A DNA stretch of 64,000 nt from Lunularia cruciata (lineage: Eukaryota > Streptophyta > Marchantiopsida > Lunulariales > Lunulariaceae): the NCBI GenBank assembly GCA_948567375.1, contig OX419760.1, positions 51,336,001 to 51,400,000 on the forward strand, written 5' to 3'. Under the pieces are notes generated by a model that did not search any database, was not told the DNA's origin, and was given only the letters and a program-made list of their open reading frames with translations. The translations under genes and the position numbers were made by a program. This document shows positions 23,224 to 34,275 of the stretch, piece after piece; the first letter of the stretch is position 1; every line of letters starts with the position of its first letter.

Positions 23224-24450
23224 TCAGAGAAGTGAGTCAGGGGTAATTGGGTATAGGAACTACGAGTGTTGGTGGTATCTCCAAGCTCAATGGATCATAG
23301 TGTCTCAATCAAATACTTCAAATTTCTCTGAGAGCGTGTGTGTGCAAAAGCGCTGGCAAGATTTGGAGCTAGGGAGAAGCAATTTTCAAGCGGTAGTTGT
23401 GATTTTGAGCTCATGACCAATTTGTTGCGAGTTGCGCTCAAAAACTGAAATTGAAGGTGGAGTTGGGAGCACATCCTTGTGAATTAGAGATTGGACAAAA
23501 TCCATTTTCCAATTTGGCTCAAGTGAAGAGTTAGCGGAGGATTTGGTGATCAGTCATTTTTAGGGATTTATGTCAGAATTTACATCAAATTTTGTGTAGG
23601 ATTTATGTCAAATTTTGGCAAAAAGGACTTTGATCCCATCCTTGGTGATCCTCGTAGCTCATGATGTAGATAGGTACTCCAATTATGTCAAATGCCAAAT
23701 GGTGGCAGAGTTAGTCTAATGTTGATTTTTGAGATGGAGGGTTTTGTTTAGCATTCTTGTGATTTGACCTCCTCCATTCTTTGCTTTCTATTTGTGCACC
23801 TTGTTTGTGTGAGGTGCCCTGAATTTTGAACGTTGGTGCTCTGGTGTGCTCTTGGTAGTGAGGTTGGAGTGATGGCCAGTCAGACTACCTTTGTTTCTCT
23901 CCGGTGAGGCAAGAAGTGATGACCTACAGACCATGAGAATGCATGTTGTGATGGCATGTTACAGGTCACCCTTCCCCCTAGTGTAGTTGTCTCAGTTAGA
24001 GTTACATTAGTGGGTAGTGTTCCATTTGTTTTGGCACTTGGTGGTGCTTGGTCGGTGTTGGCACTTGGTGGTGCTCGGTTGGTATTGGCACTTGGTGAGG
24101 TACTTGTTATTGCAGTTTGCAATTGCGGTTGCGGTTACTTTGTCACGACAGAGTTCTTTGGGGATTCCAAAGGAGATAGCCCTACAAGATATAGTGGGTT
24201 TACTTGGAGTGGTGCTCAATATCAGCATGTATCTCAAGTCCGAGTGAGGGAGGAGATTGACTCTAAGTTGGAGTTTGACACAAGAGCTTATTGAATTGAG
24301 AGTGCACTTGGCATGTTTGCACCATTGTTGTGGGACATGGATGAGATTTATGGGGCCTCCAAAGGCCCTAGGCGTTACTCTGGTACAATGGGTACTATTG
24401 AGTTGGATGACTTCATCTAGGAGTTTGATAGTTGGTATGATCTATAGCAG

Positions 24451-25104
24451 ATGCGGAACCCTACTTTGTTTACACCCTTCATGGCATGGAAGAGGTTGTT
24501 TCAACATTTGGAAGGTCTGCCGATGGACAACTACCATGAGTTTAGGAGAACTCATTTGGAGGAGATTGAGTTATGGAGACAATATTGGTCTCTGAACTAT
24601 ATCTCCATCACTTCAAACTTGGTTGCCAGTGGAAGATTGAGTATACCTACGAGTTCTAGCTCGAGTAGTGTTGGTGGAGCTAGTGGAGGTACCACAGCAG
24701 GAGGTGGTACGGTACCGGGGTTTAACTCTATGGAAGAGTTCTTCCAATGTTTGAGGCATAACTACCAAGGAGTGCGGATTGACAAGCTGAAGAGCTTGCA
24801 AGAGTTCCATCGGAAGGCTAGAGAGAGCCTATGCAAGGCATACACTTGCATGAGGCAGATGATCAGTTTCACTCAAGGAGTTATTGAGGCCCAAGCAATC
24901 CAATTTTGGTATGGGATACTGGACAAGGAGTTGCAACGTAGAGTTCGTGATGCTATGTTGTTACATGCTACTTTGCCTACTTTGGCAATGGTCTTTGGTT
25001 TGGCTGAGCATATTGAGCTCAACATGATGGAGGAGAGAGCGGTGACATCTGGATTTGGTAGGGAGACCTCATCCATAGTTGTTACTTCTTCTAGAGTGCA
25101 ATAG
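24451..25104 (+). pseudogene. gag (capsid region) of PHD-type Ty3 element
   Basis: A 217-codon open stretch. After a Ser/Gly-rich linker (residues 64-88) comes MEEFFQCLRHNYQGVRIDKL and the block ESLCKAYTCMRQMI...EAQAIQFWY, the usual helical core of Ty3 capsid (retrotransposon gag family). It ends IELNMMEER. Upstream sequence from about 23900 should be the start of gag but is broken by stops. A minus-strand homologue is found at 60828-61400. The full-length gag would form the virus-like particle. Confidence 0.75.
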
Positions 25105-25344
25105 AGTGCAACATGCCCAATTGGTTTTTGAGGACAAGGTGGACAGCCCAGATCCTATGTAGCGAGTGGAGGGCCTAGTGGAGCTAGACCTTTACTTTCA
25201 TTTTTGGTTCAACAATAGCCAGTGAGTAGTGGTGATGTTGGTTGGACTTGTGGTGGACCTCACTAGAGGAGATAGTGTATTCAAGGTTGTGGACCTGATA
25301 CCTCTGGTGCATCACAGCCAGCACAAAAGCAATGTGAGCATTGC

Positions 25345-25411
25345 CACAGATTTTATCACTAGCATTGTCACAGATTTGGTCACACTAGTGACCGGTGCTT
25401 TGACCTACACC
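25345..25411 (+). pseudogene. Zinc knuckle of gag (PHD-type element)
   Basis: The frame from 25327 reads CEHCHRFYH, a TAG stop, then HCHRFGHTSDRC. The second part is a C-x2-C-type knuckle tail (G-H-x4-C) and the two together look like a duplicated or disturbed C-C-H-C nucleic-acid-binding knuckle, as expected between capsid and protease. Confidence 0.55.
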
Positions 25412-25943
25412 AGGAGTTACGGAGTGGTAGGGTTGCTATGGCAGGTAGTCGAGGAGCTCCAATTCATGGAGGACAAGGTAGTAGAGGATCTATACCTAGT
25501 AAAGGTGCGGTATTTGCCCTTACTTTTGATACAATTATGGCTACTTGGATTGAGCAGTTGGAGCAGAGATTGGCTAGTATGGCCATTGCTCAGAGGAGAT
25601 CAAATCTAGGTGTTGAGACTTCCACCTCATATGTTGGTGATAGAGATGCCTTGGACTTCATGTGTAGAGTAGCACAGGTAGATGCATCATAGCAATGACT
25701 AGGAGTGCAATACGTGCTCCAAAGACTAGAGGAGCATCAGTGGAGTTGGAGGTATAGAGAGGAGAGGTTGGAAGATAGGTCAGACTTCCCCAATCTTTCA
25801 CACTATTTGAGGCATTGCAGATGATATCCATGGCTAATAGATGTCCCAATGTAGGTGTAGTAGGTGGTGATGGCATGCATGATGGACTACCTACTAGTCA
25901 ACCACCTGCTACTACACAGATTGAGTTGAGCTCACAAGCATGA

Positions 25944-26435
25944 TTGGGGGTGGCTCAACTGATTACGTGGTACCCTTTGTTTTCAGCCAGTGACATGTTT
26001 ACATTTGGAGTTGATCAGGCCCCAATGTTTCGGTTGGCTGCCATGCTTTATGAGAGTAGGGATGATGTGGTTCCTACTACTAGAGTAGAGGTGGTTGATA
26101 GTGGAGCTGACTTGATTGAGGAGCATGGGATCCGATCAGCAACCAGTGCTTTATGGCAAGCAGTAGCGGCTAAACTGGAAGAGTTGCTAGCTAGACCAGC
26201 CTTTGAGAGAGCATGGTTCACACCTAATGTTGTCCTATTGGATAACCAGAGGGGGATTTTCTTCTTGGTGGGACCTTCAAAGAAGGTTTATACACCACAA
26301 AGAGTCTTGTTAGACTTTGGTGTGCAGCCTCTTATGTTGGAGAAGGCTGCAGTAGTCGGTCTAGAGTTACGGAAGACCGATGTGGAGAGGTGTCCATTTC
26401 AGATCCAAACATCTCTAGGTGGTGGTTTGACATAG
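25944..26435 (+). pseudogene. Aspartic protease region of PHD-type Ty3 element
   Basis: A 163-codon open stretch. Residues around 123-160 read RVLLDFGVQPLMLEKAA...CPFQIQTSLGG. This is the plant Ty3 protease pattern L-L-D-S-G-A-x-P-L...I-x-T-S-L-G-G, with the catalytic D-S-G changed to D-F-G, so it is probably inactive. Its first 100 residues (DLIEEHGI...FERAWF) are conserved in the minus-strand sister copy at 54240-54485, which shows that they belong to the element. Their function is not known to me. Confidence 0.65.
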
Positions 26436-27901
26436 TACATCACACATGGGGAGCTTGTTGTCTAGGTTTAGCCTGGTCATTTGATTGATAACTCGGTGGT
26501 GAGAGCTCAAGCTATTGCAACAATAGATGAGTCATATGATGTGCTAGTTGGGGAGCAATGTTATACTCCATGGGTTTTAGTATTGACTATTTGGAAGAGA
26601 CAGCCTCCTATAGACCAAGTTGGTAGTATGGTGAGGGATGGTTATGTTGCCTACTAGTACACTTCAATAATGGCAGTCTTGGCTCACTACAGTCCGGGAC
26701 CATGGTAGCATCAGTTTCAGCTTTCAGTGGTGCAATTACTTGGCCTGGTGACTTGTTGGAGGGGAATGCCCATGTAGAGGATACTCTAGTACCAAAGGAG
26801 ATCACTTGGATTTGGAGTACAAGTAGGATTATTCTATTATGGAGTTTAGAGGAGGCATTGCAACAACATGCAGATCAGTTGGTGCAACATGATTGGAGTG
26901 GAGCCTTTGTATGATCAGGAGATGAGTGTGAGGATGAGCCTCCAGAGTCAATTACTTTGACACCTCTAGATACCACACTCATCCTGGTGTGTTTTGGGAA
27001 ATGTTAAAGATACTAAGACATCTCCAGGTTCATTAGTCTATTTCTCTAGCTTACATTTTGGAGAATGTTCCTTTGATGGGTGATTCTTGCACCAAAGTGG
27101 CGGTGAGTACACATCAGGTCCATTCTTGGATAGGACCTGTTGTATTGTTAGATGCAGCTAGATTGGGATCACATGCACATTGTCTTTGTCTTTGGTAGAC
27201 AAACTTCTTACCCAGAGAGGTTCTATAGCGTGTATACGATGGGATTTAGTGACTAGACCACATCCTTGTTGATGACATCTTGGATGTTGGGCGTTAGTCT
27301 CAGATGGTTGTAGTGGCTGATAGGTCACCTATGATAGTGGTGAACCTAGTTAGATAGCCCAAAGCCTCTTTTCCTACACTTATGAGTTTCTCAAACTCTC
27401 ATGCTTTTTGTGAAGGAGGACCTAGATTGGTTTAGGACTCACAATTACAGCAATTAGTGGAGACCAACGCCGATGAGAGAGAGCGGGTGATGGGTTTTTG
27501 CATTGGTATTACCATTATTCTAGCAGTATCAAAGGCATCCAAGCGTCAAGTGTTAGGTCAGGCTATGGACTTGAACTATTTCACCTAGATTGTGAGCCTT
27601 GGCTTGGCAAAGCAGCATAGGATGTGCTTGATAGGCATCACCACTCTGACACTTGTGAGCTATGTGCCTATCGAGACAATTTAGGCACATGTTGGGGGTG
27701 ATGGACTAAGTGGACAGGGTATTCTTGGGATGCAGCCAATGGCTACTAGGGAAAGTGGTCTACTTGGAGTCCATCTAAGTGAGCGTGGGCTACATAGATT
27801 ACACTCTTGGTCTACTTGGGATGCTGCCAGAGGACATGTGGAGCTTGCAGCCAGAGTGGAGGGAGTTTTTTACATTGAGGTTGGAACCTCTAATGCTTGG
27901 G
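26436..27901 (+). pseudogene. Pol linker between protease and RT, with many stops
   Basis: Broken continuation of the PHD-type element. 26530-26590 reads YDVLVGEQCYTPWVL, the block (Y-D-V-L-V-G) that closes the protease domain. The remainder, to 27901, is unassigned element sequence with stops in every frame. It is interrupted at 27902 by the solo LTR. Confidence 0.45.
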
Positions 27902-27904
27902 TGT

Positions 27905-28235
27905 AATACCAAGGGTTAGCCATATGATCTAGATGTGAAATTTGGTTTGGTAACTTCTAGAATGATGTTATACATGATGGTAAAAATAGATCAGATAGAA
28001 GTATCACCAAAAGAGTACTTCTACTAATATGGCAGAAACCAAAATAGACTTGAGAACCTTAGAACCAATAGCTAGACATATGATTTAAAGGTGAGAATTG
28101 GTTTGGTAACATTTGGAAAGATTTTACATATGATGGAATAAATAGATCAGAAAGAGGTATCACCAAAAGGAGACTTCTACTAATAGAGTAAGAACCGAAA
28201 TATGCCTGAAATCTTTGAAGGCAATTTTGGAGGCC
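27905..28235. repeat. 165-bp tandem duplication inside the solo LTR
   Basis: The U3 start (TACCAA.GG.TAGCCATATGA...TACTTCTACTAATA) is repeated about 165 bp later from roughly 28070, with about one difference per ten bases. The chromovirus LTRs at 54966 and 60628 have one copy only, so the duplication is specific to this lineage or copy. Confidence 0.75.
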
Positions 28236-28547
28236 TAAACGGATGAATTAGGCCTCAAAAATGTGCAGATTCCCCCCCCCCCCCAAATGAAGGAAAGGCT
28301 GGCCTTCCCTCCCCCCTACTTTGTCTTGTCGAGAGCTTTCCAATGGTACCTTACGTGATTCTGAGATTCCTATAGGAAGATTCCCTAAAAGATTCCCTCC
28401 GGTCAAAGCTTGTTTGAGCAACCAGATAGGACCTAGACCAAACAGGTCACCCATCCGTAAGTAATCCAAGGGTGGAGCTTGCTGACATGTCACCTATCTG
28501 TGTCCCTAATCCTATGGTGGAGCTTCCTTGGAGGAGATCCTCTTTGT

Positions 28548-28560
28548 CTATATAATAAAG
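28548..28560 (+). promoter_or_regulatory. TATA box in solo LTR
   Basis: CTATATAATAAAG, about 80 bp before the LTR end. It is conserved at 55407-55419 in the related chromovirus 5' LTR, consistent with the U3/R promoter. Confidence 0.6.
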
Positions 28561-28879
28561 AGAAGGTGCTCCCTTGGGGCATCGAATGTTTGAGTGTGCA
28601 ATCTGTGTTTTCTCTCTTCTCTTGTCCTCGGAGTATTACATTGGGAGAATGACACTACTGCTCCCAAGAGCCTAGTGTAGCAGCCAGTCAGTACGTCTTC
28701 CACTCCTATGATAGTTACAAAGGATACCTGGGAGATCCAAATCTTGGATCCAAGCTTATTGGAGAGGAAAGACAAAGGGTTTGGGGGTTCTTGAGGAGCT
28801 ACACAAGTTGCTTTGCCTTCAATATGAAGGATTTGGGTGCTCTGAAAGGACTTGGTATACAAATTGAGCTGACTAGAGA

Positions 28880-29546
28880 TACACTAGTTTTTTGACGTCC
28901 TTATCCCTATAGTGATATGGAGAGGACATTGATTCAGAGGCAGAGTAGAGACCTTTTTGAGGCTGGTTTGGTAGAGATCTCACATGGAAGGTATGCATCA
29001 ACAACAATGATGCCAACCAAGAAGGATATGCATGGCAACTACACAAATAGATAGATATGTGGAGATTACCATCCTATCAACCAATAGACTAGGGCTAATA
29101 GGTATGCCAAGCCTACACTGGAGGAGACTTTTGGTGCAATTGGGCATGCAAAGGTCTTTAGTACTTTGGATCTTTGAGTGGGATATTATCAGTTGCCAAT
29201 CATGGAGGAGGATAAGTCCGAGACAACATTTTGGGCTATTGATCCTCACAATAAGGATGTGTTATATCAATGGAAGTTCTTACCATTGGGGTTAAGGAAT
29301 GCTCCCGCTGAGTTCCAAAGGGTTATGGATAGGATCCTAGCTGGATTAGATTTTGCTTGGTGCTATATTGATGACATTTTGGTCTATAGCACTACTATGG
29401 AGGAGCATGAGAGACAATTGTTGGAGGTGTTTGAGAGGTTGAGATCTCATGGACTCAAATTACATCTTGGGAAGTGTATGTTCTTCCATGAGCAGGTTGA
29501 GTATTTGGGTCACACTATCTATCTTGGAGGACTTGGTCTTCAATAG
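28880..29546 (+). pseudogene. Reverse transcriptase of PHD-type Ty3 element
   Basis: The RT blocks are readable with two or three stops. RDLFEAGLVEIS..YAS comes from about 28950, followed by VFSTLDL-stop-VGYYQLP (29155-29190, first Asp in the S-T-L-D-L block), then in 29178-29546 FLPLGLRNAPAEFQRVMD and YIDDILVYS, which is the catalytic YxDD. The palm ends with VEYLGHTI. The sequence is typical of Ty3-type RT. Apart from single stops it is well preserved. Confidence 0.88.
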
Positions 29547-29819
29547 ACCAACGTGGAGGCTATTGCACATATTCCTTGGCCTACAGATGTGAGTAGAGTG
29601 CAAGCATCCCTTGAGTTAGCAACTTCTATTGCCGCTATGTTAGAGTATTAGTGCCATTGCCAAGGCCTTGACAAAGCTAACCAAGCTTACATAGGAGTGG
29701 TGTTGGGGAGATAAGTAGGAGAGAACTTTTGTAGAGCTCAAGGAGAGGTTGACATCTTCTCCTATTTTCAAGAGACCAATCAAAAGATGACCATTTTAGG
29801 TTCATATTGATTGGAGTAT

Positions 29820-30260
29820 GTTGGAGCTTGGAGCAATGCTCACCCAGCATGATGATGAGGGAAAGGAGTTGTGGTGGCCTATGCTAGTCATTCCAACAAT
29901 TTAGCAGGGGCAAAGTATAGTTCATATAAGGGAGAATGCTAGTCTCTCCAACAATTCAGCGGAGGCAAAATATAGTTCATATGAGGGAAGTGCTTGGCAG
30001 CAATTTGGGCAATAGCACATTTTTTATGTTACCTATTTGGTAACCCCTTCACTCTCATCACTGATCATCAGGCGCTGAAGTGGTTGATGGAGTCCGACAA
30101 GCTTTCAAGGAAGCTTGCACAATGGGCTCTGATTTTACAAGAGTATTATTTCATGGTTGTTCATAGACCTGGACCGGTGAACCATGATGCAGATGGGTTG
30201 AGTAGAAACCCGTGTCCCAACCAGCAAGATCAAATTGGAGCACGTTGGCATGGTGAGATA
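29820..30260 (+). pseudogene. RNase H of PHD-type Ty3 element
   Basis: Follows RT. In 29994-30611 the frame gives AAIWAIAHFLCYLFG, FTLITDHQALKWL (catalytic T-D-H-x-A-L) and LQEYYFMVVHRPGPVNHDAD, ending with D-G-L-S-R. This is the normal end of Ty3 RNase H. Just before 29994 there is a short duplication (AGCA/CGGAGGCAAA.TATAGTTCATATGAGGG) that disturbs the frame. Confidence 0.85.
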
Positions 30261-30559
30261 GATGAGGAGATGGTGTCAGGTTGGCATGCATCCGCCTTTC
30301 TTTGTATATTTTTTGAGACTTTGGTGGTATCTCTCTTAATGCATACAAGAGGAGTTATTGAGGTCACTAATCTAGAGAGTGAAGATATTAGTACAATTCA
30401 GCGAGACATTCATGGTGACATCTTAGTGATGGACTATCTTTGCACTAGTGTTGTGGGTGGCACAATTGGGGTCAAGGAGAGAGATCATGTCCTTCAGCAA
30501 GCCAGACAATTCAGATTGGAGGGCAGACACCTTTTGTGTGTATGGGAGGATGGTAGAGT

Positions 30560-31200
30560 GCGAGTAAGACCACTTCCATTAGAGACCACAATTGGTCCGT
30601 CATGCTCATGAGGAGCTAGGAAATTTTGGAGTAAAGCGGACATATAGCTTACTCTAGAGTCATTATTAGTGGCACGGTATGTAGACCAAGGTACAGCAGT
30701 TTGTTGCTAGATGTGTGGTTTGTGACCAAGTTAAAGCATCATTTGATGCTCCTATGCCATAGTTACACCCATTACCTATCATGGGATTGGGTTATTGTTG
30801 GAGTTTGGACTTCACTGGACCTTTATCACTGATTGTGTGACATCATTGTTATGTTTTAGTGATGGTGGAGCACTTCTCCAAGTAGATTGAGTTGGTGGCA
30901 GTTCCTGAAAAGTCTAGTGAAGGGACAACTTACTCATTCTTGCATCTAGTTCTTAGTCATTTTGGTGCACCAACTGAGGTTTTGACTGATTAGGGTACGG
31001 AGTTCTTGGGGGAGTTTCAGGTCTTGTGTGACAAGGCTTTAATTGATCATCATACTACATCCCAAGATTACCCTGAAGCAGATGGCTAAGTGGAGAGAGT
31101 GGTTCAGACAGTGAAGAGAGGATAGTAAAAGTATGGTTTGCAAATAGGCCACTTGGGAGATTGGGATCTCCAATTACCTTGGTTGGCCATGGGCTATCGG
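30560..31200 (+). pseudogene. Integrase of PHD-type Ty3 element
   Basis: Zinc domain: HAHEELGNFGVKRT followed by CVVCDQVKAS (HHCC). Catalytic core: WSLDFTGPLS (Asp 1), LTD-stop-GTEF (Asp 2 in T-D-x-G-x-E-F) and DYPEADG-stop-VERVVQ (Glu). All three catalytic acidic residues remain, but at least five stops occur. The product would insert the cDNA. Confidence 0.8.
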
Positions 31201-31702
31201 TTTGCCAGCAAGCCTCCTTAGCACCCTTCTCTCCTTACTTTCTACTCTATGGATGAGATCCAAATTTAGTTGTAGCCATTTGTTGAGATGCTATTGTAGT
31301 TTTGGCCTTGGATGATCCAAATATATGGATGAGCGCATGTTCTCAGCGAGTAGAGATCTTTTAGAGAGTGATGCCAATGTTCTTTGAGAACTTGGCGATT
31401 GCTCTACATAAAAATACCTTATGCTATACTACCATTTGAGGAGGAGGTTATAGACCTTCAATCTATTGATTTCATCCAAGAGACTATGTATATCTACAAT
31501 AAACAACACCAATGACACTTGATGTTTCAACAAGCCATACTATCTTGAGAGTGCATGAGGTTTTGCCATCTGGAGTCCTTATGTTGGAAGGATGTGATGT
31601 TTCATTTAGAAGGATCATGTGTGCAATTTTACGCCATGCCATCTCCCAAACATTAATGGTACTATGGACCCAAGCTTGGCACTTGTACGTGCAGGCTTGA
31701 GG

Positions 31703-31838
31703 TGTATGTTATGTGGCTCTTCTGGTGGAGCTACTACTATGTTAGTATGTGATAGCTATTCAAGAGGATGGCATATGGCATGTATGACTCCTCCTCTCAC
31801 GGTGGTTTCTCAAGGATAGTGATTATGTCCTAGATGTA
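31703..31838 (+). pseudogene. PHD finger at the C terminus of the Ty3 polyprotein
   Basis: Downstream of integrase the frame from 31619 reads CMLCGSSGGATTMLVCDSYS, then RGWHMACMTPPLTVVSQG, and after two stops LCPRC. This is the PHD-finger pattern C-x2-C...C-D-x-C-x-x-G-W-H-x-x-C-x-x-P-P-L...W-x-C-P-x-C. Seven of eight zinc ligands are kept; the fourth Cys is Tyr and the final Trp is TGA. PHD fingers read histone H3 tails, so the domain may steer integration to marked chromatin, as the chromodomain does in chromoviruses. That role is inference. Confidence 0.75.
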
Positions 31839-31993
31839 CTTGATCTATAGCTAGTTCATTTTTTATATGGTATAGATTGCAGACTGGTGACTAACGATGG
31901 AGCTCCATAGCATCCGGCCTTCTGATCTTTGCCCATCACAGGGTATACCATATACTTGGAGTAGATGGCTATCTAGAGTTAGAGGGACCTAAC

Positions 31994-32007
31994 CGCCGGG
32001 GGGTGAT
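31994..32007 (+). promoter_or_regulatory. Polypurine tract of PHD-type element
   Basis: GCCGGGGGGTGAT immediately precedes TGTGGCAC at 32008, the apparent start of the 3' LTR. A G-rich tract there is the normal plus-strand primer of LTR elements. Confidence 0.6.
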
Positions 32008-32686
32008 TGTGGCACTTTAAAGTCTATGTATGACTTATGTGTGAGTTATGCTTCTATAGTATATGATGTTGACAGCAATGTATGTTGTGTAGCAATGTAT
32101 ATTGTGTAGCAATGTATATATGCATGATAGTTGTCATGCCATTTGTAGTGTCGCATCTAGATTGCTCTGACATTGGAATTGCAATGATAGTAGTTAGAGG
32201 CATTTTAGCAGTTTCCCATAGACTACTTTCTGACGGTTAGATTTTGTGTTTGGGGTACTAACTTCACAATGGACCCCATCATCACTTTGCACCATTCACA
32301 CCGTTGAGTGTGCCGTCAATGGGACCATTAGGGTTTTAGACCTAGCTCAAGTCTAGGGGCATACTTTCAAAGTGCAGCTCCAGAGAGCTCACTTCTATGA
32401 TGTTGAGCCTTCAAGTTCCTAGCTAGAGTGGACAAAAAGCCGACAAGCATCACCTAGATTCTCTTAGCTAGAGTGGGTGTTACTTGACTATAATCAATGC
32501 CTCGTTGTTGGCAAGTTGTTGAGAATAAGATCAAGTATTGACCTGAGTTCAATTGATTCAAGTTGTAAACAATCTGATTATTGTGGCACTTTAGAGTCTA
32601 TGTATGACTTATGTGTGAGTTGTGCTTCTATAGTGTATGATGTTGAAATCAATGTATGTTGTATAGCAATGTATATACGCACAACA
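32008..32686 (+). repeat. 3' LTR region with a segment duplicated on both sides (A-B-A')
   Basis: Segment A (32008-32131, starting TGTGGCACTTTAAAG) follows the polypurine tract. Segment B (32132-32580) matches the 5' LTR at 22773-23223. Segment A' (32582-32686, starting TGTGGCACTTTAGAG) repeats A after B. The 5' end of the element has B only. The likely true LTR is A+B, but the arrangement is not that of a simple insertion; see findings. Confidence 0.7.
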
Positions 32687-33488
32687 AGTTCCTTCAATGC
32701 ATCGTTCACGAATAATGGATACAAGGTGGATAAATATTGAGACCCAATGAGGTGAAGTATCTTAAGGCTTTGGTAGCAATTTTTAAACCCAATCAAACCA
32801 CATACGTGACAAAGCAATAGGCAATATTCTTCCACCAAATGTTTGTGGGAGAAAAGGTGAACTGGCCTAAGTGCTTTCACCAACAAACAAAGTAGATGAT
32901 TGTGAATTGGAGGATGAATATGCTGCCATACTACTTCATGCCGTTTGCAGCACATTTCTATTTGGGTTTGAACTTGCTTACTTTAGAGGAGAAATAGAGA
33001 ATGGTGTCTCACTTTCATCTAGATTTGCATCAAGATGCGGATGCAAACAAGCAATATTTCATAAGAAAGATCAAAGGAAGCAATGAACACTTTGCCATGA
33101 TAGGCAAGAAGGTAGTGACATGACCATTCTAAAGATAAAGAAGTTGAGTAGACCCAAGGAGGTGGTATAACTTGTTAAACCACAAAAGACTAGAAGATTG
33201 AACCAAAGGCACAAGACAGCGGTGGTGGACCTATCATCAAGAGTAGAGTCAAAAGGAGGAGCCTTTACAGGTCAAAGGACTCAAAGGAAGAAGAAGAAGA
33301 GCTCAATCTGCAAAGTTGGGAGTCAAGCAATGAGAGTAGTGGAGAACCTAAAGTTAAGCTATTAGTGGAAGAAGTAGTTGAGGAAAAGGATCTAGAGTTC
33401 CATGCAGTGATTGATCAAATAGAAGGAGGAGATGCCTCATATTTGGATTTTCTGGAGGTGGAGATGGCCAAAGATTGAGATGAAGAGC
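32687..33488 (+). mobile_element. LTR O, piece 2 (U3 protein remnant)
   Basis: Continues piece 1. The translation shows the core of the U3 protein with several stops: TYVTKQ-stop-AIFFHQMFVGEKVNW (about 32797-32865) and PFAAHFYLGLNLL (about 32940). Downstream an acidic part (GGDASYLDFLEVEM, about 33428-33470) follows. The right end, at 33488, is the AGAGC target site of the 13.7-kb element. The next base of LTR O is at 47163-47168. Confidence 0.8.
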
Positions 33489-34155
33489 AGTGACAACCCG
33501 TCAAATATCACTTTTGCGGTAATCGGGTAAGTAACGTTTGTTCCCGCAGAGATACGAGTCATAAAGGTCAAATACAAAGCAAAGTAACGATTTAGTTCTT
33601 CTTGATTGTGTCTTTAATCTCTCAGGTAGAAAACACACCCAGAAGAGAGTAACAAGCATTGACTCGCAGTCTTGTCACAAATTAACACTCCATAATCACA
33701 AATCCTTCAATTCTTTCCAAACAATCTTGATTGTGATGATTCAGGCTCTCCCAAAAACAACACTTCATTGCAAAACGCCTTCGCCTCAGAATTGTGTTCC
33801 ACCCCTCCACTGAAGGCACAACTTCCTCGATCAAAATTGCTTCACATCAACTTTGCATTGCACTCACAAAAGCAGAATACTACCAACACTACAATTTCTC
33901 TCAGATCTGTCAAGGCATTGCTTCGATTGCACTTCACTCAGGATCAAACACACAGAATGAAGATCAAGGCTATGGAATCCAACATCCAACAAGCACTTTG
34001 ACTTGCACTTTGAATTTCTCCAAACACTCCCAAACACAATTGCAAAGTTGATACTCGGAATCAAGCTCAAGCGACGGGCACTGCTTCACAGCACTTCGCT
34101 TTATCTATTCTCAGAAATAATGAGCACTGAACAACAATTTCCTATGAATGCCACT

Positions 34156-34164
34156 CTTAAATAG
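34156..34164 (-). promoter_or_regulatory. Putative TATA box of 3' LTR
   Basis: CTATTTAAG on the minus strand, directly followed by AGTGGCATTC. The same block is at 44060-44052 in the other LTR, and LTR O has TTATTTAAAGGAGGCATT at about 52595. Its conservation in old and young copies supports promoter function. Confidence 0.55.
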
Positions 34165-34275
34165 TGAGCAATCGATAGTTCTAACAACTATACCGTTCTA
34201 CAACTGTTCTAACCTGCAAATCCAAAATGACAATGCACCTCTTCATATTTGTCTCTTCAAATCTCAAATTGGTTT

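Larger units (their letters stand above)
27902..28640 (+). mobile_element. Solo LTR (739 bp) with TTGGG target duplication
   Basis: It starts TGTAATACC and ends GAGTATTACA. A perfect 5-bp duplication TTGGG flanks it (27897-27901 and 28641-28645). It belongs to the same family as the chromovirus LTRs at 54966 and 60628 (shared TAGCTAGACATAT, GGAGGCCTAAA, CTATATAATAAAG). No internal region is present, so it arose by LTR-LTR recombination. It carries a TATA box at 28548-28560 and a C tract at about 28270-28283. Confidence 0.93.
22773..32686 (+). mobile_element. Ty3 retrotransposon with C-terminal PHD finger
   Basis: This plus-strand Ty3-type element has gag, zinc knuckle, protease, RT, RNase H, integrase and PHD finger in order, all broken by stops. 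The 450-bp LTR segment at 22773-23223 recurs at 32132-32580. A G-rich polypurine tract lies at 31994-32007. It interrupts LTR O between its pieces 1 and 2; AGTT (22769-22772 and 32687-32690) flanks both ends. A 739-bp solo LTR of another family sits inside at 27902-28640. LTR segments differ at roughly one base in ten, so the insertion is old. A sister copy lies on the minus strand at 53381-63752. Confidence 0.85.

Noticed and set aside
24007-24247. Overlapping short frames around GCACTTGGTGGTGCTCGG repeats
   Set aside because: Low-complexity tandem phrases in the leader or start of gag of the PHD-type element; both strands are open and no motif is seen.
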